This document shows, piece after piece, positions 43,735 through 51,732 of a DNA stretch of 64,000 nucleotides. The notes beneath the pieces were generated by a model, which made no database searches, was not told where the DNA came from, and saw nothing but the letters and a program-made list of their open reading frames with translations. Numbering within the stretch: the stretch's first letter is position 1; each line of letters starts with the position of its first letter. Both the position numbers and the translations under genes were made by a program. The DNA lies in assembly GCF_007655005.1 (NCBI RefSeq), contig NZ_SZVW01000012.1, forward strand, positions 124,001 to 188,000, given 5' to 3'. The stretch comes from Streptomyces tibetensis. GTDB taxonomy: Bacteria; Actinomycetota; Actinomycetes; Streptomycetales; Streptomycetaceae.

Positions 43735-44313
43735 TCAGCTGTCCGGGCCCGCCGACTCCAGCTTCGCCACCGCCACCGCCACCTGAGCGGCCCGGCTCCG
43801 CGCCGTCCTGGCCCGCAGCACGCCGAGCATCGCCAGGTACCTGTCCGTCCGCCCGAGGGCCGCGAACGCCGCGGCGGCCCGGGGATTTTGCTCCAGCGCC
43901 GCCGCCAGGTCCTCGGGGACCTCGGCCTCCTTCTGTGACGCGTACGCCGTCTCCCACCGGCCGTCCGCCCGTGCGGCCGCCACCTCCGCGAGCCCGCCGG
44001 GCCGCATCCGCCCAGTGGCGGTCAGCTCCCCGACCCTCCGGACGTTGGCCAGGGACCAGAGACCGCCCGGACGCCGCGGCGTGATCCGCTGGAGGTAGTA
44101 CGCCTCGTCGAGCCCCTTGCGCTGCCCGGTGATCCACCCGTGGCACAGGGCCACGTCGTTGACGCCTGCGGCGCTGACGGAGGGGATGCCCGAGCCCTTC
44201 TTCGCGACCCTGACCCAGAGCCCGGGATGCGACGCCGGGGCGGCGGAAAGCCAGGAGTCCAGTTCGGCCGCGTCCTCGAAGGACAGGGGGCCGGTGCCGT
44301 CGGAGGTGGTCAT
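43735..44313 (-). CDS. YdeI/OmpD-associated family protein
   Basis: 192 residues. The family signatures are FEDAAELDSWLSAAPASHPG, GVNDVALCHGWITGQRKGLD and YYLQRITPRRPGGLWSLANV, followed by a C-terminal EVPEDLAAALEQNPRAAAAF that matches the Omdp helical domain. The biochemical role is poorly known; some relatives affect peptide or polymyxin tolerance. It is a single gene, 39 bp downstream of the tetR gene on the same strand. Confidence 0.88.
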   Translation of the reverse strand: MTTSDGTGPLSFEDAAELDSWLSAAPASHPGLWVRVAKKGSGIPSVSAAGVNDVALCHGWITGQRKGLDEAYYLQRITPRRPGGLWSLANVRRVGELTATGRMRPGGLAEVAAARADGRWETAYASQKEAEVPEDLAAALEQNPRAAAAFAALGRTDRYLAMLGVLRARTARSRAAQVAVAVAKLESAGPDS

Positions 44314-44352
44314 GACGCCACCGTAGGGCGAGGTCAGGACAGTTCCTGTCCG

Positions 44353-44937
44353 CTACGCGAGCAGTGCGCGGGCCTGTTCGCGGGCCTGGGCGATGGCGTC
44401 GGGGAAGACGCCCAGGCCATGGGCGACCAGGGCACCCTCGTGCAGCAGCATGAGCGTCCGGGCCGTCACCTCCGCCGTCTCGGGCTCGATCTCCGCGGCG
44501 AACGCGGTGAACAGTTGGAGCATCCACCGCTTCTGCCCGGTGATGACCGGGTGGGCCGGATGGGCGGGGTCGCTGATCTCCGCATGGGCGTTGACCATGC
44601 TGCACCCCTTGGGACTGAACTCCTCCGCCCAGGCGCGCGAGGCGTCGAACACCGTCAGGACGCGCACGCGCGGGTCCGGGTCCGCCGCGTCGAGGCGCTC
44701 GGCGAGGAAGGCCCGCCAGCGCTCGTCGCGCTCCGCGAGGTACTCCACGACGATCTGCTCCTTGGAGCCGAACCGGTCGTAGAGGGTCTTCTTCGTGACC
44801 CCGGCCTCGGCGGCGATGAGGTCGACGCCGACGGCGTGGATGCCGCGCTCGTAGAACAGCCGGGCGGCGGCCGCCAGGGCCCGGCGGGCGGCGGGCGTCA
44901 TCGTGATCCGGCGCGGGGTCGGTGTGGTGGTACCCAT
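44353..44937 (-). CDS. TetR-family repressor of the divergent EamA transporter
   Basis: 194 residues. The N-terminal HTH is AAARLFYERGIHAVGVDLIA then AEAGVTKKTLYDRFGSKEQI. The ligand domain contains SPKGCSMVNAHAEISDPAHP. It is divergent from the EamA gene, with two related palindromic sites between them, so it most likely represses itself and the transporter. Confidence 0.92.
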   Translation of the reverse strand: MGTTTPTPRRITMTPAARRALAAAARLFYERGIHAVGVDLIAAEAGVTKKTLYDRFGSKEQIVVEYLAERDERWRAFLAERLDAADPDPRVRVLTVFDASRAWAEEFSPKGCSMVNAHAEISDPAHPAHPVITGQKRWMLQLFTAFAAEIEPETAEVTARTLMLLHEGALVAHGLGVFPDAIAQAREQARALLA

Positions 44938-44945
44938 GACACCGA

Positions 44946-44995
44946 CTATACCGATCTGTATAGTCGACGGGGAACAGGTAAACAGATCTGTCTAC
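44946..44995. promoter_or_regulatory. Two palindromic operators between tetR and the EamA gene
   Basis: CTATACCGATCTGTATAG (44946-44963) and GTAAACAGATCTGTCTAC (44978-44995) share the core TAnAC(C/A)GATCTGTnTA, and their centres are 32 bp apart. They are the probable binding sites of the TetR-family product. Confidence 0.75.
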
Positions 44996-45008
44996 TGGTT
45001 GTGATGTC

Positions 45009-45947
45009 GTGAACGTCCTCTTCTCCCTCGCCTTCGTCCTGTGCTGGAGTTCCGGTTTCATCGGCGCCAAGCTCGGCGCCGGCAGCGCGTCCGCGCTCAC
45101 GATCCTGATGTGGCGGTTCCTGCCCCTGGCCGTCGTCCTCGTCGCCGTCGCCGTCGTCATGCGGGCGGCCTGGCGGGGCCTCACCGCCGGGGACCTGACC
45201 CGGCAGGCCGTGGTCGGCGTGCTGTCGCAGAGCGGCTATCTGCTCAGTGTCTACCAGGCCATCCAGCTCGGTGTCTCCAGCGGAACGACGGCCCTGATCG
45301 ACGGGGTTCAGCCCCTGGTCGCCGGGGCCCTCGCGGGGCCGCTGCTGGGGCAGTACGTCTCGGGCCGGCAGTGGATCGGTCTGGGCCTGGGACTCAGCGG
45401 CGTCGCCGTGGTCACCCTGACCGACGCCGCGGCGGGCGGCGATGTGGCGTGGTGGGCGTACGCGGTCCCGCTGCTCGGCATGCTGTCCCTGGTCGCGGCG
45501 ACGTTCCTGGAGGGCCGGTCCCGCTCGCGGGTCGCCCCGTCGGTGTCGCTGACCGTCCACTGCGCCACCAGCGCGGTTGTCTTCTCCGTCCTGGCCCTCG
45601 GCACCGGGACCGCCGCGCCGCCCACCCGGGGGGACTTCTGGGTGGCGGTCGCCTGGCTCGTGGGACTGTCCACGTTCGGTGGCTACGGGTTGTACTGGCT
45701 CATCCTGAAGCGTTCCGGTGTCACCAGGGTCAACACACTGATGTTCCTGATGGCCCCGGTCACCGCGGTGTGGGGCGCGCTGATGTTCGGGGAGCCGTTC
45801 GGTGTGCAGACCGTCCTCGGGCTCACCCTCTGCCTCGCCGCGGTCGTGATCGTCCACCGCGGGGGCGGCCGGAGGGACACGAGCCTGACCGCCGCCCGCG
45901 CGGAGTCCGGGGAAAACCGGTGGACCCGGTCCCCCGGGCCTGCCTAG
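45009..45947 (+). CDS. EamA/DMT-family transporter
   Basis: 312 residues from a GTG. There are ten predicted membrane helices in two EamA halves, starting MNVLFSLAFVLCWSSGFIGA with a second-half signature near FGGYGLYWLILKRSGVTRVN. It is a drug/metabolite exporter type, substrate unknown. It is divergent from tetR, and the MFS exporter follows 168 bp later on the same strand. Confidence 0.92.
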   Translation: MNVLFSLAFVLCWSSGFIGAKLGAGSASALTILMWRFLPLAVVLVAVAVVMRAAWRGLTAGDLTRQAVVGVLSQSGYLLSVYQAIQLGVSSGTTALIDGVQPLVAGALAGPLLGQYVSGRQWIGLGLGLSGVAVVTLTDAAAGGDVAWWAYAVPLLGMLSLVAATFLEGRSRSRVAPSVSLTVHCATSAVVFSVLALGTGTAAPPTRGDFWVAVAWLVGLSTFGGYGLYWLILKRSGVTRVNTLMFLMAPVTAVWGALMFGEPFGVQTVLGLTLCLAAVVIVHRGGGRRDTSLTAARAESGENRWTRSPGPA

Positions 45948-46107
45948 CCTGCCGTCCATGTCCAGCCCCGAGGCGTCCAGAGTGCGGCCACCGGCTCTCC
46001 GGTGGCTGTTCGTGACGCCGATGCCGGGCCGCTGAGGCCGCCCGCTCCGCTCCGCTGCCGGTTTGCCGTCCGACGTGTCATGTCCGACGTCGACTTCCGG
46101 TGCGGAG
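45921..46107 (+). promoter_or_regulatory. Candidate promoter and translational attenuator of the MFS exporter
   Basis: TGGACC (45921-45926) and TAGCCT (45945-45950) are 18 bp apart and would start RNA at or near the ATG at 45958. Downstream, CTCCGC-TG-CCGG (46050-46061) can pair with CCGG-T-GCGGAG (46097-46107), burying the GGAG of the exporter, with an inner CGACGT/ACGTCG stem (46071-46092). An 8-bp hairpin GCCACCGG/CCGGTGGC (45987-46006) lies inside the upstream reading frame. Confidence 0.55.
45958..46035 (+). CDS. Putative 25-residue leader peptide upstream of the MFS exporter
   Basis: An ATG opens 25 codons ending in TGA at 46033-46035. The peptide begins MSSPEASRVRPP and ends LFVTPMPGR. 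It has no ribosome site, but the predicted transcription start falls on the ATG, so the mRNA could be leaderless. R-V-R is a +X+ pattern, and LFVT resembles the hydrophobic stall segment of some macrolide-resistance leaders. Chloramphenicol and macrolide resistance genes are known to use such leaders. Assignment here is inference. Confidence 0.45.
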   Translation: MSSPEASRVRPPALRWLFVTPMPGR

Positions 46108-46114
46108 TTCTTTC

Positions 46115-47287
46115 ATGCCGTTCGCTCTTCTTCTGCTGGGCCTTGCCGTGTTCGCGCAAGGCACGTCCGAGTTCATGCTGTCCGGGCTGGTGCCGGACAT
46201 CGCGCGGGACCTGGGGGTGTCCGTCCCCGCGGCGGGCACGCTGACCTCGGCCTTCGCGGCCGGGATGGTGGTGGGTGCGCCCCTCGTGGCGGGGCTCGCG
46301 CGGCGCTGGCCGCGGCGCGGCGCCCTGCTGGCGTTCCTCGTCGTGTTCCTCGCGGTCCATGTCGTCGGTGCGCTCACCGGCAGCTTCGCCGTCCTGCTCG
46401 CCACCCGGGTGGTGGGGGCGCTCGCCAACGCCGGTTTCCTGGCCGTCGCCCTGGTCGCCGCCGCGGGCATGGTTCCACCCGATGCGAAGGGGCGGGCCAC
46501 GTCCACGCTGCTGGGCGGAGTGACGCTGGCGTGTGTCGCCGGGGTCCCGGCCGGGGCCGTGCTCGGCGAACTGTGGGGCTGGCGCGCCGCGTTCTGGGCC
46601 GTGGTGCTGGTGTCGCTGCCCGCGCTGTTCGCGGTGGCGCGGTCCGTTCCGGGTGGTGCGGCCGAGGGTGAGCCGCCCGCGCTGCGCGGTGAACTGCGCT
46701 CGCTGCGCCGCTCCCGGCTGCTCGTCACCCTGCTGCTGGGCGCCCTGGTGAACGGCGCGACGTTCTGCACGTTCACCTATCTCGCGCCGCTGGTCACCGA
46801 GGTAACAGGGCTGGGCAGCGCCTGGGTCCCCGGAGTCCTGGCCCTGTTCGGGGCCGGGGCGTTCCTCGGCGTGACCGCCGCCGGGCGTTTCGCCGACCGG
46901 CGTCCCGTGCCGGTCCTCGTCGGCGGGGGCCTGGCACTGGGCGCGGGCTGGTGCGCCCTGGCCCTTGGGGCCGGGCACCCTGCCGTGGCACTCGCGCTCG
47001 TCTTCGCGCAGGGCGCCCTGTCCTTCGGCGTCGGCTCCACACTGATCGCCCGGGCGCTGTACGCGGCGCAGGGCGCGCCGACCATGGCCGGCGGCTTCGC
47101 GACGGCGGCGTTCAACGTGGGCGCGGCGCTGGGCCCTTGGGCCGGAGGTGCGGTGATCGGCGCGGGGCTCGGGTACCGGGCGCCGGTGGGGGTCAGCGCG
47201 GGTCTGGTGGCGCTGGCGTTCCTGGTCGCCGGGGTGGCCGCCCGGAAGCGTGAGCGGACCGTCGGACCGGAGACGCTTCGAGCCTGA
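46115..47287 (+). CDS. MFS exporter of the Cmx/CmlR chloramphenicol-resistance type
   Basis: 390 residues from an ATG with GGAG 8 bp upstream. Twelve membrane helices are predicted. The start MPFALLLLGLAVFAQGTSEF, then MLSGLVPDIARDLGVSVPAAG and motif A-like GLARRWPRRGALLAF, closely matches actinobacterial Cmx/CmlR exporters as I recall them. Drug export by proton antiport at the cytoplasmic membrane is inferred, and the substrate is not proven. Confidence 0.9.
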   Translation: MPFALLLLGLAVFAQGTSEFMLSGLVPDIARDLGVSVPAAGTLTSAFAAGMVVGAPLVAGLARRWPRRGALLAFLVVFLAVHVVGALTGSFAVLLATRVVGALANAGFLAVALVAAAGMVPPDAKGRATSTLLGGVTLACVAGVPAGAVLGELWGWRAAFWAVVLVSLPALFAVARSVPGGAAEGEPPALRGELRSLRRSRLLVTLLLGALVNGATFCTFTYLAPLVTEVTGLGSAWVPGVLALFGAGAFLGVTAAGRFADRRPVPVLVGGGLALGAGWCALALGAGHPAVALALVFAQGALSFGVGSTLIARALYAAQGAPTMAGGFATAAFNVGAALGPWAGGAVIGAGLGYRAPVGVSAGLVALAFLVAGVAARKRERTVGPETLRA

Positions 47288-47340
47288 GCTATGCGGCACG
47301 GGCGCGCCGGGCGCGGAGCTGCCAGGCCTTTTGTCCGGTG

Positions 47341-47610
47341 CGGCGAACGTGTGCGCCGGGCGTCGCGACCCCGCTCGGCGCACCCTCGGCACCTCGCCAC
47401 CGGCACCCGCCCCCGCCGCGTGTCCGGTTGCGGCGAACGTATGTGCCGGGCGTCGCGACCCCGCTCGGCGCACCCTCGGCACCTCGCCACCGGCACCCGC
47501 CCCCGCCGCGTGTCCGGTTGCGGCGAACGTATGTGCCGGGCGTCGCGACCCTGCTCGGCACACCCTCGGCACCTTGGCACGGGCACCCGCCCCCGGCGCG
47601 CTCCGGCCAG
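47341..47610. repeat. Three 90-bp tandem repeats between convergent genes
   Basis: Units begin at 47341, 47431 and 47521 with CGGCGAACGT. The first two are nearly identical over 90 bp, while the third is more diverged at its end. They fill most of the 360-bp gap between the MFS gene and the TPM gene. One frame stays open through them, but no ribosome site or homology supports a gene. Confidence 0.9.
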
Positions 47611-47647
47611 TCGCTCGTACCGGAGTCCGGGCCGGGCGCGGGATCGC

Positions 47648-48997
47648 TCAGAACCCGCCCCCGAAGTCCCCGCCCCCACCGAAGTCCCCGCCTCCGAATC
47701 CGCCTCCGAAGTCACCCCCGAAATCGCCGGCGCCGAAGTCCGCGCCCGAGAGGTCGCCGCCCTCGTAGCCGCCGAAGTCGCCGTAGCCGGAGCCGTAGTC
47801 GGCAGCGTAGGCGGGGCCGGCCATCATGCTGCCGAGCATGGTTCCGACGAGGAGGCCGGGCAGCAGGCCGCCGCCGAAGTAGCCGCCGGCCCAGGGGCCG
47901 TACGCCGGTCCGGCCTCCCAGTAGGGGCGGCGGCCGTAGTCCGTGTCGACCTCGCGGATCACCGGGTCGCGGCCCTCGGCCAGACGCCTGCCGTCGGCCG
48001 CGCAGACGGGGACCTCCCGGGCGGTGCCGGCCGGTGGCGTCCAGGTGGCATCGGCGACGGAAGGGCCGTGGCGCGGGTCGAAGAAGCAGGGCGGGCGGCG
48101 CTCCGGCAGGGCCCCGCCCGCACGGCGGGCCGCGAGCCGGACCAGGGAGAACCGGCCGTCCTCCACGGCCTGGGTGACGGCCCGGACGTCCTCCGGTTTG
48201 GTCGCGGCCGCCATCAGGGACTTGGCCTGTTCGTAGGAGTCCAGGGCACGCTCGTAGTCGGTGCGCATCGCGTCGTCGGCGCCGGGCTCCCCGGGATGGA
48301 AGTCGAGCCGGTCGAGCTCCTCGCCGAACGCGGTGATGTCCTCGTCGACGACCACCCGCAGCTTCTCCAGCGCGGCCCGCTGCTCCTCCTCGTGGCGGCG
48401 CCGGTTGCGGCGGACCATCGCGTAGGCGCCTGCGCCGCCGGCCGCCGCCAGGGCGCCGATGGTGACCAGGCCGCCGACCGGCACGTCGGTGCCCGAGCCG
48501 TCGCTCCAGCTGCTCGGCGCCGAACCGCCCACGTTGCGCAGGGCGTCGTCGACGAAGTCGTTCAGCTGGGCCTTGGTGTCACCCGCGCCCTGCACCGCCG
48601 TGACCAGGTTGGACACCGCCTGCCTGCTCATCACGGAGCTGTCGGCCCGGGCGTCGAACCGGTCACCGAGGTGGATGCCGTACAGGCCGGTGATGCCGGT
48701 CTCCGTGCGGAGGTTCCGGAAGAGGTCCTGCGTGGGGTAGCCGGCCGGGAGGACCGCCACGAAGACGGGCTTGTCGGCGTCCTTGATCTTGTCGGCGAGC
48801 GCCTGCGCGTCCGACGCCGCGAGCTGCCCGGAGGCGGCCGGATCGACGTAGACGGGGCTCTCGCGCAGCTCCCGGGCGACCTGGGAGAGGTCGGTGGCCG
48901 CGTGCGCGCCCGGCGCACCGGCCAGCAGCACCGCCAGTACGGCGGCGAACGGCACGATCAGCAGACGTACGACGGTACGCACCAGTGCGGCCCTCAT
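47648..48997 (-). CDS. TPM-domain membrane protein with a Gly/Phe/Asp-rich tail
   Basis: 449 residues. The signal peptide (VVRLLIVPFAAVLAVLLAGAP, cleavage near AHA) precedes an extracytoplasmic TPM-like domain (about 35-150). One membrane helix follows (VPVGGLVTIGALAAAGGAGAY, near 175), then a cytoplasmic coiled region and a C-terminal tail of (G)GDFGGG repeats. Related Streptomyces proteins are annotated TPM-domain proteins; some TPM proteins act in photosystem repair or proteolysis in other organisms. The role here is unknown. Confidence 0.85.
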   Translation of the reverse strand: MRAALVRTVVRLLIVPFAAVLAVLLAGAPGAHAATDLSQVARELRESPVYVDPAASGQLAASDAQALADKIKDADKPVFVAVLPAGYPTQDLFRNLRTETGITGLYGIHLGDRFDARADSSVMSRQAVSNLVTAVQGAGDTKAQLNDFVDDALRNVGGSAPSSWSDGSGTDVPVGGLVTIGALAAAGGAGAYAMVRRNRRRHEEEQRAALEKLRVVVDEDITAFGEELDRLDFHPGEPGADDAMRTDYERALDSYEQAKSLMAAATKPEDVRAVTQAVEDGRFSLVRLAARRAGGALPERRPPCFFDPRHGPSVADATWTPPAGTAREVPVCAADGRRLAEGRDPVIREVDTDYGRRPYWEAGPAYGPWAGGYFGGGLLPGLLVGTMLGSMMAGPAYAADYGSGYGDFGGYEGGDLSGADFGAGDFGGDFGGGFGGGDFGGGGDFGGGF

Positions 48998-49109
48998 ATG
49001 TTCGAAAGTACCTGAAACGGCGCAGAAAGGGTTATCCGTCGAGGCGGGGATTTGTCGGCGCGGCTGCGCCTAGGATGCCCCTGGCCATCCAGGAGGGCGG
49101 GAGCGGGAC

Positions 49110-49796
49110 ATGTTCGGACGACGCAGGGCTGCAGACATGACGGTGTCCGAACTGACCGAGCTGGACCGGTCGCGTACGCGCGCCGACCTGCTGTGGGAGC
49201 TGTTCCGGCACGCCGAGGCGGAGGTGACGTCGGCGATCGGCTGGTATCTGGCCCGCCGCAGGGGGCCGTCGCTGTGGTCGCGTTCGCTGCGGGCGCTCGC
49301 CACACTGCTGGGCATAGTCGGCACGATCACGCCGCTGGTGCACGCGGCCTCGCCCACGACCGTGCAGCCCGAGTGGGGGTTCGTGTTCCTGGCCGGCGGC
49401 GCGGGCTGTGTGCTGTTCGACCGGATCTTCGGGTTCTCGGCGTCCTGGACCCGCTACATCCGCGCGGAGATGGCGCTGCAGCAGATCCTGAAGAAGGCGC
49501 AGTCCGACTGGGCGCAGGCGTTCCTGAGGACCACCGACTCCCCCAGCGACAAGGAGCAGGCCGCCCTGCTCGGGGTGATCGAGCGGCTGCGGACCGACGC
49601 GCAGCGGATCATCGAGGACGAGGGCGCGGCGTGGGTCGGCTATCTGGCCGACGGCGTCGAGGAGCTGACCCGCTCCACCAGTACCGCCACCGGCCAGCGC
49701 TCCCACACCGCGGGCCTCTTCCGTCTCGAGCGGACCCCGGGCCGCGACCGCGGCGGCGAGGTCCCGGGGCCGCGATCCCGGGACACCGCGATGTGA
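49110..49796 (+). CDS. SLATT-domain two-helix membrane protein
   Basis: 228 residues from an ATG with GGAGGG upstream. After a charged N-terminus (LLWELFRHAEAEVTSAIGWY), two membrane helices lie near residues 62-80 and 92-108 (LATLLGIVGTITPLVHAA, WGFVFLAGGAGCVLFDRIFG). A long helical C-terminus (RYIRAEMALQQILKKAQSDW) follows. This matches the SLATT fold, which in other contexts forms predicted pore-forming effectors next to nucleotide sensors. No SMODS, SLOG or other sensor gene is adjacent, so a defence role is not supported by context. Confidence 0.75.
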   Translation: MFGRRRAADMTVSELTELDRSRTRADLLWELFRHAEAEVTSAIGWYLARRRGPSLWSRSLRALATLLGIVGTITPLVHAASPTTVQPEWGFVFLAGGAGCVLFDRIFGFSASWTRYIRAEMALQQILKKAQSDWAQAFLRTTDSPSDKEQAALLGVIERLRTDAQRIIEDEGAAWVGYLADGVEELTRSTSTATGQRSHTAGLFRLERTPGRDRGGEVPGPRSRDTAM

Positions 49797-49827
49797 CACG
49801 CGCCCCGGGCTCCCGGCCGGCCCGCTG

Positions 49828-51432
49828 CTACTGCGCCGGATCGACCCCCGCGCGCAGCAGCCCGTAGGTGTACGCGTCCTCCAGGGCCTGCCAGCTCGCG
49901 GCGATGACGTTCTCCGCGACGCCGACCGTCGACCACTCCCCCGCACCGTCGGACGTGGAGATCAGCACGCGGGTCGTGGAGTTGGTGCCGTGCTTGCCCT
50001 CCAGGATGCGGACCTTGTAGTCCACCAGCTCCAGCTTGGCGAGCTGCGGGTAGATCTTCTCCAGGCCCACGCGCAGGGACCGGTCGAGGGCGTTGACCGG
50101 GCCGTTGCCCTCTGCGGTGGCGACGATGCGCTCGCCCTTGGCCCACAGCTTGACCGTGGCCTCGTTGGCGTGGGAGCCGTCGGGCCGGTCCTCGACGATG
50201 GCCCGCCAGGACTCGACCTCGAAGTAGCGCAGCGGCCTGCCCTGGACCTCGGCGCGCAGCAGGAGTTCGAAGCTCGCGTCGGCGGCCTCGTAGGTGTAGC
50301 CCTCGAGTTCGCGCTCCTTCACCCGCTCGACCACCCGGCCGACCAGCTCGCGGTCGCCGCCGAGGTCGACGCCGAGCTCCTTGCCCTTGAGCTCGATGGA
50401 CGCCCGCCCGGCCATGTCGGAGACCAGCATCCGCATGGTGTTGCCGACCGTCTCGGGGTCGATGTGCTGGTACAGGTCCGGGTCGACCTTGATCGCCGAG
50501 GCGTGCAGTCCGGCCTTGTGGGCGAAGGCGGAGAGGCCGACGTAGGGCTGGTGCGTGGAGGGGGTGAGGTTGACGACCTCGGCGATGGCGTGCGAGATGC
50601 GCGTCATCTCACGCAGACGGCCCTCGGGCAGGACCTTCTTGCCGTACTTCAGCTCCAGGGCCGCCACGACCGGGAAGAGGTTGGCGTTGCCGACGCGCTC
50701 GCCGTACCCGTTGGCCGTGCACTGCACGTGCGTCGCGCCGGCGTCGACGGCGGCCAGGGTGTTGGCGACCGCGCAGCCCGTGTCGTCCTGGGCGTGGATG
50801 CCGAGCCGGGCGCCGGTGTCGGAGAGGACCGTGGCGACGACCGCCTGGATCTGGGCGGGGAGCATGCCGCCGTTGGTGTCGCACAGGACGACGACGTCCG
50901 CGCCGGCCTCCGACGCCGTACGGACGACCGCCTTGGCGTACTCGGGGTTGGCGCGGTAGCCGTCGAAGAAGTGCTCGCAGTCGATGAAGACCCGGCGGCC
51001 CTGCTCCTTGAGGAAGGACACGGTGTCGCGGACCATCGCCAGGTTCTCGTCCAGGGTGGTGCGCAGCGCGAGCTCGACGTGGCGGTCGTGCGACTTGGCG
51101 ACGAGCGTGATCACCGGTGCGCCGGACTCCAGGAGCGCCCTGACCTGAGGGTCCTGGTCGGCGGTGGTGCCGGCGCGGCGGGTGGAGCCGAACGCGACGA
51201 GCTGGGCGTGCCGGAAGTCGATCTCCTGCTGGGCGCGGGCGAAGAACTCGGTGTCCCGGGGGTTGGCGCCCGGCCAGCCGCCCTCGATGAAGCCCACGCC
51301 GAAGTCGTCCAGGTGCCGTGCGATGGCCAGCTTGTCCGCGACGGTGAGGTTGATGCCCTCCCGCTGGGCGCCGTCGCGCAGGGTGGTGTCGAAGACGTGG
51401 AACGAATCGTCGAGCTCGCTGGTTTCGGTCAT
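49828..51432 (-). CDS. cimA: (R)-citramalate synthase
   Basis: 534 residues from the ATG at 51432. It condenses pyruvate and acetyl-CoA to citramalate, the first step of the threonine-independent isoleucine route, whose later steps use LeuCD and LeuB. The HMGL-like barrel motif is FDTTLRDGAQREGINLTVAD (catalytic Arg/Asp, metal), followed by CDTNGGMLP and HAQDDTGCAVANTLAAV. A C-terminal LeuA allosteric dimer domain starts near residue 400. The frame stays open about 65 codons upstream to a GTG at 51627, but the ATG matches the family start. Confidence 0.93.
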   Translation of the reverse strand: MTETSELDDSFHVFDTTLRDGAQREGINLTVADKLAIARHLDDFGVGFIEGGWPGANPRDTEFFARAQQEIDFRHAQLVAFGSTRRAGTTADQDPQVRALLESGAPVITLVAKSHDRHVELALRTTLDENLAMVRDTVSFLKEQGRRVFIDCEHFFDGYRANPEYAKAVVRTASEAGADVVVLCDTNGGMLPAQIQAVVATVLSDTGARLGIHAQDDTGCAVANTLAAVDAGATHVQCTANGYGERVGNANLFPVVAALELKYGKKVLPEGRLREMTRISHAIAEVVNLTPSTHQPYVGLSAFAHKAGLHASAIKVDPDLYQHIDPETVGNTMRMLVSDMAGRASIELKGKELGVDLGGDRELVGRVVERVKERELEGYTYEAADASFELLLRAEVQGRPLRYFEVESWRAIVEDRPDGSHANEATVKLWAKGERIVATAEGNGPVNALDRSLRVGLEKIYPQLAKLELVDYKVRILEGKHGTNSTTRVLISTSDGAGEWSTVGVAENVIAASWQALEDAYTYGLLRAGVDPAQ

Positions 51433-51543
51433 GGTCTCAAGGCTCCTGAGATGGGATCTCGGTCGTACCGGAATGACCGGCTCCACCGCCCTCACATACT
51501 CCCTCGCGCTCTCGCCTCCGGCTGTGGGTGGGCCAGAAATGCG

Positions 51544-51569
51544 AAAAACCTCTCGCGGGTGCGAGAGGT
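51544..51569 (-). promoter_or_regulatory. Terminator-type attenuator in the cimA leader
   Basis: On the minus strand ACCTCTCGC pairs with GCGAGAGGT (perfect 9 bp) around an ACCC loop, followed at once by TTTTT, about 112 nt before the cimA ATG. A canonical T tract is unusual in this genome. An upstream CGGGTG (in GGTACGGGTGGACACC) can pair with CACCCG of the loop and descending arm, which would compete with the terminator. Confidence 0.65.
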
Positions 51570-51623
51570 CTGCGCGCGGGTCGAGGACGACGGTGTCCAC
51601 CCGTACCTGGTCGTACGTGATGG

Positions 51624-51659
51624 TCACTGCGGACCGGCGCGCCTGCTGCCAATAATCAT
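51624..51659 (-). CDS. Putative cimA leader peptide (Met-Ile-Ile)
   Basis: An 11-residue reading frame MIIGSRRAGPQ with two consecutive ATT isoleucine codons, which are rare in Streptomyces, lies 55 nt before the attenuator hairpin. Its TGA overlaps a GTG at 51627 that opens a second frame (MTITYDQVRVDTVVLDP) running through the hairpin. Either frame could be the sensing peptide. No clear ribosome site precedes the ATG, and ATGATTATT could instead belong to a -10 region. Confidence 0.4.
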   Translation of the reverse strand: MIIGSRRAGPQ

Positions 51660-51732
51660 GGCGAACGAGAGCACGGGGGAAGTCTGGCACACCCCCCGCG
51701 CTCCGCTCACCACCGTCTCAGGATGCGGTCGG

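Noticed and set aside
47250..47768. Open frame through the 90-bp tandem repeats, with repeated CAGRRDPARRTLGT
   Set aside because: It is kept open only because the repeat length is a multiple of three. There is no start signal or homology, and it overlaps the ends of both flanking genes.
38374..49796. An integrated element covering the accessory genes from the polysaccharide lyase to the SLATT gene
   Set aside because: No integrase, transposase, terminal repeat or attachment-site duplication was found, and gene composition looks like the rest of the window.
51433..51627. A 65-residue N-terminal extension of CimA from a GTG at 51627
   Set aside because: The extension runs through the attenuator hairpin and lacks family similarity. 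The ATG at 51432 gives the usual CimA N-terminus.
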